Shown here: piece by piece, positions 1 to 6,433 of the stretch
How positions within the stretch are numbered: position 1 is the first letter of the stretch
How the letters are laid out: every line of letters starts with the position of its first letter
Origin: an uncultured Lentisphaeria bacterium
GTDB taxonomy: Bacteria > Verrucomicrobiota > Lentisphaeria > Victivallales > UBA1829
Reading direction: 5' to 3'
Assembly (NCBI GenBank): GCA_949287225.1
Contig: CASEFP010000162.1
Coordinates: 1-43,053 of the forward strand
DNA: 43,053 nucleotides
The notes under the pieces: generated by a model
What the model saw: the letters and a program-made list of their open reading frames with translations, nothing else
What the model was told of the DNA's origin: nothing
The model's database searches: none
Translations under genes and position numbers: made by a program

Positions 1-152
1 CTGTCCCAATATTCGGACAATTGCTCCTCCCAATAATCTCGTCCTTCGCGTCCCATGCCGTCCTCCCATTATTCCGGTTTGTGGAAGAACATACCACGCT
101 GTCTGACTCAAATCCAGATGGGGCTGGCTGGGCACTTACATTGCAAAAATGC

Positions 153-246
153 TTCGTGCAGGACTCTCAGTCCTGCCGCGGTCCAGCTGCGTAAGCTGGT
201 CGCCGCAGGCGAAATCCCCGATACCGCGTATGCTTGCATCGCGGTA
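153..246 (+). repeat. Dispersed hairpin repeat, copy A
   Basis: Positions 153-211 form a 59-base unit. It starts with a perfect 8-bp stem and triloop (GCAGGACT, loop CTC, AGTCCTGC; 158-176), followed by a second hairpin (CCAGCT...AGCTGG type, about 183-199). A nearly identical unit lies inverted at 35286-35344 (3 differences in 59 by eye), and a diverged partial copy lies at 24251-24294. A further hairpin, TACCGCG / CGCGGTA, occupies 222-246. A short open frame crosses the unit in both good copies and reads the same peptide core, but it looks like a by-product of the repeat and not a gene. Nothing else was recognised in 1-340. Confidence 0.8.
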
Positions 247-341
247 ATTCATTTGCCATGCTTATAGATGGAATAGTATGAACAGGCTCTGACAGGATTT
301 CCGGAAGTCAAAGAAACAGAGAAGTTTTATTGAACAGCATG

Positions 342-396
342 AAAAAAGACTGTCAATGCTTCCGGGGACCGGCGGTCGGAAGAGGCATTGGCAGTC
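342..396 (-). terminator. Rho-independent terminator of the aquaporin gene
   Basis: Read on the minus strand, a long stem (GACTG.CAATGC...TTCCG pairing with CGGAAGCATTG.CAGTC, one mismatch and a three-base bulge) is followed directly by six T. It lies about 55 bases after the aquaporin stop codon, where a terminator for that gene is expected. Confidence 0.75.
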
Positions 397-450
397 ATGC
401 TGACAAATCCACAGCAGAATGAATTCTTCTTTCTGCCGGGAACGCGAAGT

Positions 451-1098
451 TTATTCGCGGTCTGCCTTTGGATGAATCAGGGCAAAACATCCGGCGGCGG
501 CAGCTCCGCCGGCCAGATTGGCCAGAATGGTCATCCAGCTGTTGCTTAATGGTGTCAGTTTCATGCAGACCAGACCGACTTCAACCGCAGGATTGAAGGC
601 TCCGGAGCAAACCGTGCCGCCGACCGCAAAAGCGCCCGCCATTACCGTTCCTCCGATGGCCAGCCCGAAATAGGAATTATTCGCAGTCCTTTTCAGAGTT
701 GCGACATTCAAAACAACATAGGCAAGCGCAAAAGTGAAAAGGAATTCCGAAAGCAGCAAATCGTGAATACGGAAATTGAAAGGCGGAACCGGTCCCATAT
801 TGTGTTTGAATTCCATTACAGCCAGAGCTCCGGCAATCCCGCCGAGAATCTGGGCAAGCATATATGGAACAGCATCCCGTTTCGGCATGCCGCCGCGGAG
901 CAGTACAGCCAAAGTGACCGCCGGATTGTAGTGTCCCCCGGAAACGGGGCCTCCCGCATAGATCATCACCATTAAAATCCCTCCGATCGCCAGCGGCGGA
1001 ATGACGCCGGAGCCGTTCAAAGTTCCCGTTGAGCCGATGGTCAGGATCAGAAAAAAAGTCCCGATGAATTCCACCAGATATTTACGATATGCATTCAT
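451..1098 (-). CDS. MIP/aquaporin family channel
   Basis: This is an inner-membrane channel of the major intrinsic protein family, moving water and possibly small neutral solutes. It has 215 residues, slightly short for the family. Six hydrophobic helices and both half-helix NPA boxes are present: N58-P59-A60 in a GGHYNPAVT context and N169-P170-A171 in a GAFNPAV context. The residue after the second NPA is V172. Classical aquaporins have an arginine there that lines the selectivity filter, so the pore is probably not a standard AqpZ or GlpF pore. The start is supported by an AAGGAT-like site upstream. The gene stands alone with its own terminator; no glycerol kinase gene is nearby. Family assignment is firm, substrate is unknown. 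Confidence 0.9.
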   Translation of the reverse strand: MNAYRKYLVEFIGTFFLILTIGSTGTLNGSGVIPPLAIGGILMVMIYAGGPVSGGHYNPAVTLAVLLRGGMPKRDAVPYMLAQILGGIAGALAVMEFKHNMGPVPPFNFRIHDLLLSEFLFTFALAYVVLNVATLKRTANNSYFGLAIGGTVMAGAFAVGGTVCSGAFNPAVEVGLVCMKLTPLSNSWMTILANLAGGAAAAGCFALIHPKADRE

Positions 1099-1174
1099 GA
1101 ATCAACATCCTTCTGTTTTCTGTCTGAATAATTATGATATTAAAAAAATTGCGGTGCAGAACAGAGGAATGGAA

Positions 1175-1531
1175 TCAACAGCGCCAGGGGATCAGTTCTT
1201 CCGGCGGAGGAGGACCGGAACTCCGCCGGAGCAGCCGGAGTATGCGGATTGGAAAAGCGGAAAAAAGGCGCTCTTTTCCCGATTCCGGAAAAAGAGAAGA
1301 AGGAGCAAACCCGGCACTGTTTGCCCGCCATGCTGTTTCCAGTGCTCTGTCCATATCGGATGGGGCTGTGGTTTCCATCCGGTGTTCAGTGCGTGATTCC
1401 GGATCGCTGTTCCATGCGTGAAACCCCGCCGCACAATCCCAATCCACTTCATTGAAAATCTGCAGCAGGAACAGGAGAATCATGGTCAGAAATGCCCGCA
1501 GGCGGCACCTTCTGTTTTCTTTCCGGTTCAA
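1175..1531 (-). CDS. Possible small exported protein, unknown
   Basis: This 118-codon frame begins with TTG at 1531. Six bases before it is a GGAGGTGAT, an exact Shine-Dalgarno match, and that is the main reason to list it. Residues about 10-26 are hydrophobic after a basic start (MNRKENRR), like a signal peptide or membrane anchor. The rest is rich in Arg, Pro and Ser and matches no family I recognise. An internal ATG (residue 17) would remove the basic start. No clear promoter was found. The remaining sequence between the aquaporin gene and the nucleotidyltransferase gene (1099-1174 and 1532-1885) shows no convincing gene. The frame could be chance. Confidence 0.35.
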   Translation of the reverse strand: MNRKENRRCRLRAFLTMILLFLLQIFNEVDWDCAAGFHAWNSDPESRTEHRMETTAPSDMDRALETAWRANSAGFAPSSLFPESGKERLFSAFPIRILRLLRRSSGPPPPEELIPWRC

Positions 1532-1885
1532 GACGCAATCACCTCCCCCCTCCCAATCATCACCATACGGGAATCGTCAGATAATGTTATTCCGTCTAGG
1601 GGCAATATACTTCCGATCCGGGAAAATGCAAACAGGATCCATTTCGAAGCTCTTTCAAAAGGTCTTTCCGCAATCAAGACAACCACGGTTGTTCAATCAG
1701 TCTGCAACGGCTATCCAATCCAGTTGATCTGCATCTCTCAGGACGCCTGGTATCAGAAATCACATTCCTTCCCATCTGTCTGCAATCACTTCAGAAACCA
1801 TCGCATGGGGAAAGATCCCCGGTCGGGGAAACAATTCCACAAGTGCATCCACCAAACAGGGAAAGGCTGTGGAAATAAACAGCAG

Positions 1886-2686
1886 TCATGTCGGAGCAGA
1901 GATGTCCCATGCAGCTTCAATCCTGTGCTTCAGAAAATCCGCAAGAGACAAACTCTTATTTCCCAGAGCATTCCAGTCATCACGGCATTCCCCGAGATAG
2001 GCGGAACGCGCCATCCGGATCAATGGCGCAAATTCCACCGGCAATCGCGGCAGCACCCACTCCGCGGCAGCGTCTTTCGAAGAGATTGTTCCTGTCTCAA
2101 GTGTAAACCACATCCTGCATAATGTCAGAAGCACATTTCTCTCATCGCCCTTCAGCCAGGAGAGCAAGTCCGGGAGGGAGAGCCGGATCGCCTTGCTGAC
2201 CTCCCGGAATGGAATGTCCGGAATTCTGTCGGCGGCCGTCGCACCGGGTATCAGGGAGATACTGTGCGCCCGTGCCTGCCAGAGAAGAATTGCCAGATCG
2301 GGCATGCGATGCTGCCGCGGCAGTGTGCCCGACTCAATACCGGCACGAAGCCACTCGCCATACTGATATTCGCATTCCGGAGGAAAGCTCCAGGGATGAA
2401 GGGTATTCTGATTGACGACAGTCACTTCCAGCGGTCTTTTCCCCGGCTCACCGACTCTGCCGGAAAGACGCAGAAGATGATCCGTCAGATTCTTCCGGAG
2501 CTCCGGCACCAGTTCGGAGCGGATCAGAATCAGAAGATCCAGGTCGCTCTCCGGATGCAGGGAGCCCAGTGTCGCGGAACCATACAGAAATACTCCGGAC
2601 AACTCTCCGCCGAACAGCTCCTTTGCGACTGCGGTTGCAAGCCGCGCCTGAACTGGTATTTTTTCTTCATTGATTAAAACTTCCAT
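1886..2686 (-). CDS. AadA-like aminoglycoside nucleotidyltransferase
   Basis: The product resembles ANT(3'')/ANT(9) adenylyltransferases, which inactivate streptomycin/spectinomycin by transferring AMP from ATP. Counting from the ATG at 2686, the nucleotidyltransferase motif is G36-S37 followed by D48-x-D50 (metal ligands), with a later Glu in a PLEV context. The C-terminal part has the GDERNVLLTL helix and the A-A-EW...RLP stretch that are typical of AadA helical domains. The length of about 266 residues fits. A GTG eight codons upstream (2710) is also possible, but GAGG precedes the ATG. No integron attC site, transposon or IS flanks it, so it may be an intrinsic chromosomal enzyme. Family firm, drug specificity not determined. 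Confidence 0.8.
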   Translation of the reverse strand: MEVLINEEKIPVQARLATAVAKELFGGELSGVFLYGSATLGSLHPESDLDLLILIRSELVPELRKNLTDHLLRLSGRVGEPGKRPLEVTVVNQNTLHPWSFPPECEYQYGEWLRAGIESGTLPRQHRMPDLAILLWQARAHSISLIPGATAADRIPDIPFREVSKAIRLSLPDLLSWLKGDERNVLLTLCRMWFTLETGTISSKDAAAEWVLPRLPVEFAPLIRMARSAYLGECRDDWNALGNKSLSLADFLKHRIEAAWDISAPT

Positions 2687-2859
2687 CAACAGAAAATCCT
2701 CACATTTCACCCGTTTCGCAGCAGAAACTCGGTGTACAGCTTTTCACTGGAATGCAATGCCTCGAAAGCAGCCCGCATTTTCTAAGCAACTCACTCAGAA
2801 ACCGATCCGAGGCGTTTCCGTCCATTCGATCCGCCAGAAGGCAACACATGGACATACCC

Positions 2860-3381
2860 TCAGAGGTGGAGCTGTCCGCTCTGCTCCAGCAGACGGAATG
2901 CAAGAGGTTCGCGCGGTTCTATTTTTAGCGAACGGAATATCATGGAAAGATAGAAAATCCGGTTGGAGGCGTTGCAGAGAAAGCACATCACGACGGACTG
3001 CGCCCGACGCGGCGGAAGCAGTGTGCCGATTTCCCCATGCAGAAAAGTCGAGCCGGCCAGACGGAAGGGATTTTTCCCCGCATGAATCTTTTCCTCAAAT
3101 TGAAACATGGTAATCCCGGAAAATTTCAGAAGGAAATCGACATCGACAAACGCCTTGTCCCGGTTGAGATAATTCGGGCAGTCCAAAACAAACTCTGCCT
3201 CATATTCCGAAGCGTTCAGACGAATGTTCTGCAGAGTGCCGTCGTGAAAACAATCTTCATGAAACATCCGGTAAAGTTCCGGATCAATCCAGCGCTTCAT
3301 GCGTTCAAGATGATCCTGATATTCCCGTTCGCAACGCCGGAATCCCTTCTCCGGGAAAATTTTCTTTCTGATCCGGAACAT
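2860..3381 (-). CDS. Uncharacterised protein, 173 aa
   Basis: I do not recognise the family with certainty. The N-terminal third is charged and probably helical (many Arg, Lys, Glu). Around residues 45-55 there is an H-D-G-T-L-Q-N-I stretch, similar to the 'HD...I' motif of small DUF4085-like or immunity-type proteins. The rest looks like a beta-rich domain. No signal peptide or membrane segment is seen. The ATG at 3381 has AGGA eight bases upstream. The gene is on the same strand as the nucleotidyltransferase gene, with about 170 bases between them. Confidence 0.6.
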   Translation of the reverse strand: MFRIRKKIFPEKGFRRCEREYQDHLERMKRWIDPELYRMFHEDCFHDGTLQNIRLNASEYEAEFVLDCPNYLNRDKAFVDVDFLLKFSGITMFQFEEKIHAGKNPFRLAGSTFLHGEIGTLLPPRRAQSVVMCFLCNASNRIFYLSMIFRSLKIEPREPLAFRLLEQSGQLHL

Positions 3382-3563
3382 TGTCTTCCTTTCCCTTCTG
3401 TAAAAAGAGTTTCCCTCTCTGAAAATTCATTTGCATGCCTGAAACACTGGCCGGTTCAGGAACAGGAACCCGGCAGAGATGATACATTAACCCCAGGTAA
3501 GGATTTGTCAAGAAAACTCTCCCTGCAAAAACATGTTTTCATGCTGGAGCAGAAATTCTGCAG

Positions 3564-4262
3564 TCATTGATCTGATGGGGCAGAAAGGCTGGGAAAGACA
3601 TCCATCAGCGAAAGATTGGTGTGATAACCGGGATCCAGATCCGGAACGGCGGGAATGACATTGATGATTCTTCCGTCAGCGGCGCGAGTCTGGCACGCAA
3701 ACCCCGACTCCCGCAGAAATCCCTGACAGAACGCCTGAAACGCCGCACCGGTCCGCAGCAGAATTTCTCCCGTGCAACATTCCGGATACAGTTCCGTCAG
3801 AAACACGCCGGCACGCACGGTTTCAGGGAGACTCCACCACGGCATGTCCGGGTTGACCGCCTTTCTCCCGGCAAGATCATATCCCTTGCAGATGCCGCCC
3901 GCCTTGCGGTTGAACCCGTAGTCGAAAACATGCAGAAAAAGGTCCGGCAGAATGTTCCGCGCCTTGTCGATCAGATCCCCATGTCCGCCGTTCTGCCGCA
4001 ATGCAGACAGGACTTTTGCCGTCAGTCCCACGAATTCCAGCGCATGACCGGGATCACTGAAAATCACTCTTCCGTCATGCCAGGCGCGGCCGCCGGCATC
4101 CACGGATTCGATGAAATCAAACTTCCGAAGTTCCGGATATGCGCCGGTGTTGACGTGATATCGGAAAATGAATTCGATAAACTCCGCCGCGGTTTCCGCC
4201 CAGAACCGTTCCTCCGGAAATGGAAGGATATTGCTGTTCCGCAGGGCTTTGCCGTCTACATT
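3564..4262 (-). pseudogene. C-terminal remnant of an AGE-family epimerase/isomerase
   Basis: The C-terminal half of an N-acylglucosamine 2-epimerase-type (alpha/alpha barrel) sugar isomerase is readable. Key stretches are a W-H-D-G-R segment followed by DPGHALEFVGL, then GGICK, then DMPWWSLPETVRAG, and finally a DPGYHTNLSL end. Homology begins near 4262. The open frame continues upstream to 4544, but that part does not look like the family and instead overlaps the DUF4838 remnant on the other strand. The first half of the barrel is therefore missing and no proper start was found. The enzyme is very unlikely to be functional. The natural stop is retained. Confidence 0.75.
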
Positions 4263-4284
4263 TCCAACTGGGGATTTTATTCTC

Positions 4285-4640
4285 TGCCGGGCATTACCCC
4301 CAAGCATACTCCGGAATTTCCGGGACGGCAGGTCCGGTGTTTTGGTGCAAATCATATCCGGGGGATCTTCCGCTGCGGTTTCGGCGAATCGTTCAGTCTG
4401 GAAGGCCCGTCTATTACATTTATGGAAAGCTCCTTGATGATCCCGGGCAGTCCGGCGCCGCCCTGCTGGAGGATTACTGCCGCGCCGCGTTCGGGGAGGC
4501 TGCAGCCCCGGCAATGCGGACATTCTACAATACGCTGATCGCACGTCTGGCGCTTTACAGCAGTCTGGAGCAGAATATTGAAAACGTCACTCTGCTTCCG
4601 CGCAATCCTCGTGTTTACCTGTCCGCTTCACTTGGAGTTT
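4285..4640 (+). pseudogene. Frameshifted C-terminal remnant of a DUF4838 protein
   Basis: In one plus-strand frame, 4345-4408 reads HIRGIFRCGFGESFSLEGP. From about 4408 the next frame continues with VYYIYGKLLDDP and then a C-R-A-A-F-G-E...PAMRTFY segment. Joined, this matches the region of DUF4838 proteins that includes the intact gene at 13136-16051 (compare its IRGWF, DPSLDP and GAAGPAMKAFY segments). One missing base near 4408-4410 explains the frame change. The N-terminal part is absent, as in the head-to-head AGE remnant, so both genes seem to have lost their starts in one deletion at about 4262-4285. Confidence 0.65.
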
Positions 4641-4672
4641 GCAGTTCTAATTACTGCTATGCCTGCATATTG

Positions 4673-4795
4673 TTAAAAGAAGTTAACGTATTCGTCAATG
4701 TCCCGTTGCAACTCTTCAATCGTGTCGTAATGGTTGAGTTCTTCCTGATTCATGCAGAAAAAAACGATTCAGCAACGGCATTGTCAAGCGGTGTT
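4673..4795 (-). mobile_element. IS3-family transposase C-terminal fragment
   Basis: The minus strand reads PLDNAVAESFF, the DDE-domain segment containing the catalytic Glu in IS3-family OrfB. After a one-base deletion in the following T-run it continues as MNQEELNHYDTIEELQRDID and then EYVNFF before a stop. That is the usual end of the IS150/IS3-type integrase core, without the final N-x-R-P-H part. The upstream catalytic Asp residues and OrfA are absent. It is a dead fragment about 120 bases long. It lies next to the two truncated genes and may have taken part in the rearrangement. Confidence 0.7.
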
Positions 4796-4901
4796 TCCCA
4801 GATTGGAGAATGATTCCCCTTCCAAGTTAATTGAACGGGCATTTTACACCAAGTCAAGTTGTCCAGTTTTCGGGGACAATCGCATCCGGGAGATTGTGCA
4901 C

Positions 4902-4941
4902 ATTGTAAAACAGACTGCATGCAGCCCGTCTGTTTTACAAT
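4902..4941. repeat. Perfect 14-bp inverted repeat with 12-base loop
   Basis: The arms are ATTGTAAAACAGAC (4902-4915) and its exact complement (4928-4941), with loop TGCATGCAGCCC. It lies 54 bases downstream of the GH172 stop codon. No T-run follows on either strand, but each 3' arm contains TTTT, so it may act as a terminator or mRNA-stabilising hairpin. It could also be a residue of the neighbouring IS fragment. Confidence 0.7.
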
Positions 4942-4995
4942 GGTATTGCTTTCGTTTCCCAACGGAGGCATCTGATGAAATTCACCCGGTAGAAC

Positions 4996-6096
4996 TCAGA
5001 TCACTTCGAGTTCATCGCGCGAGGGGAACGGAGGAAAAGGAAGAGTCGGGAGTGTCTGATACCAGTAGGCGACCGAGCTGATGTCGTGCTGTCCCGGATA
5101 GAAGCGCCCGCCGCTGCGCCAGCCCAACGCCTGGATCGTAACCTTCAGATCCTGTTCAAAACGGATGGGGTCCATGATGTGCCAGCGGTACATGGAGTGG
5201 CAGTGCTGTGTCTGATAGAGCCCGTCCGGCTTGATGACCTGGTGCATTCCCATGAAGGGAGTTGAATAGGTCACATACTGCCCGTCCACTTCCCAGTTAT
5301 GGGCGCCGCCGAAGTAATCTTCCGTGCCCGTACCGCAGATGGTCGGGAATTCCCCGTCGCCGTCGAGATAGAATTTGATCTCACCCTCGCCCCACCAGTT
5401 GTTATTGCGGATTCCCCAGCCCATGACGGTTCCGACATAATGACCGCGACCTTTGACCTGATCCAGAATCGTATAGACCTCCTTGTAGGGCAGCGGATTG
5501 ACCCGCCGGAACTGCGCATGAAAGTAAACACAGTCCTCGGGGACGTCCGTCAGTGTGTAGTTGATCTGATGAAAACAGGTTTTCCTCTCCTCCGGACTGA
5601 GATTCTGCACCGTGATCCGGCAGTTTCTGCGGAAAGGCATCTCCCAGAAGCAGTTCATTCCACGGTTCGGATTAATGACAACCGGCAGGGAATTGAGCAG
5701 AATCAGCGGTCCACTTGTTCCATGTTCGGTGAATTTCACCCAGGGCGCACCGAAAAAATCGCAGATGGGCGCTTCCACGGATGGATATTCCTGGCCGTCC
5801 CAGTAAATCCGCAGGATCATCTCCCTTGTAACCGAAGCGGCAAACCACATGCTCTGAATTGCTCCGGGGCCGTCAATATTGGCAAGTTCCAGGGTTTCTC
5901 CCGGCTCGACGGGACGCCATGGGCTGCACTTCCAGCCTCGTCCCAGCTCGCGGGAATACTTGTGCAGAGCCGGTTCGGCCATTGCTCCCGCTCCCTTGCC
6001 TCCGGTCGGATTTTCCGCGCTGATGGAACGGCTTTGCGCATGAGAGAGACGTGAGAGGTTTCCGAGATTCATTCCAAGCCCGTTGAATACTTCCAT
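4996..6096 (-). CDS. DUF2961 / GH172-family glycoside hydrolase
   Basis: This 366-residue protein belongs to the DUF2961 family, now GH172, whose characterised members act on fructofuranosides and arabinofuranosides and form jelly-roll trimers. The full family core is present, with two beta-sandwich halves. It includes WWGEGEIKFYLDGD (about 234-247) and GTGTEDYFGGAHNW (about 255-268). Candidate catalytic acids are E237 or E239 and E259. No signal peptide is visible, so it may act in the cytoplasm. The ATG at 6096 has GGAGGAGAA upstream. It is a single gene with its own promoter. Substrate cannot be read from sequence. Confidence 0.88.
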   Translation of the reverse strand: MEVFNGLGMNLGNLSRLSHAQSRSISAENPTGGKGAGAMAEPALHKYSRELGRGWKCSPWRPVEPGETLELANIDGPGAIQSMWFAASVTREMILRIYWDGQEYPSVEAPICDFFGAPWVKFTEHGTSGPLILLNSLPVVINPNRGMNCFWEMPFRRNCRITVQNLSPEERKTCFHQINYTLTDVPEDCVYFHAQFRRVNPLPYKEVYTILDQVKGRGHYVGTVMGWGIRNNNWWGEGEIKFYLDGDGEFPTICGTGTEDYFGGAHNWEVDGQYVTYSTPFMGMHQVIKPDGLYQTQHCHSMYRWHIMDPIRFEQDLKVTIQALGWRSGGRFYPGQHDISSVAYWYQTLPTLPFPPFPSRDELEVI

Positions 6097-6156
6097 GAGG
6101 TTCTCCTCCCGATTGCATGATTTTGATTGAATGACTGGTATGAAAGCTTCTGATTT

Positions 6157-6184
6157 ACTATATCATCCTGCCTGCCGATTGCAA
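6157..6184 (-). promoter_or_regulatory. Sigma-70-like promoter of the GH172 gene
   Basis: On the minus strand TTGCAA (6179-6184) is followed after 16 bases by TATAGT (6157-6162), about 60 bases before the start codon. The rest of the 6097-6433 interval between the divergent genes shows no gene. Confidence 0.5.
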
Positions 6185-6380
6185 ACAGAGCGCCTGGCCA
6201 ATCAGGTGATTTCCTGTCTGCAACACTGAGCCTGTGGTTGAAATGAGTGTGCTTGAGAATGCCGATCCGGATGCGACAGCAGGGGGGGACGTCCGCTTTT
6301 CAATGAAAGCGGCAAGAAGGATTTTTCCGGTGATTCTTCCAGTCCTTTCACGGCGGACGGCGGGTCTTTTCCGGATCGGG

Positions 6381-6409
6381 TTGCAACTTTCGCTTTCCCA
6401 TGCTATATT
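6381..6409 (+). promoter_or_regulatory. Sigma-70-like promoter of the GT2 fusion gene
   Basis: TTGCAA (6381-6386) and TATATT (6404-6409) are separated by 17 bases, with an extended -10 TGC in front of TATATT. The start codon follows 24 bases later with GGAAGAG as ribosome site, which leaves a very short leader. Confidence 0.55.
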
Positions 6410-6433
6410 GCCGCTCTGAAACATGGAAGAGCT

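Noticed and set aside
55..267. Short frame of 70 codons at the left edge
   Set aside because: Its conserved part is exactly the 59-base hairpin repeat, which reads the same peptide in the inverted copy at 35286-35344. It has no ribosome site and is better explained as repeat DNA.
3564..4544. AGE-type frame as a full gene starting at 4544
   Set aside because: The first 90 or so codons do not resemble the family and overlap a better match (DUF4838) on the other strand, so only the part up to about 4262 is real.
4902..4941. Inverted repeat as a complete IS end pair
   Set aside because: The two arms are only 12 bases apart with nothing between them, so they cannot bound an element; a hairpin role is more likely.
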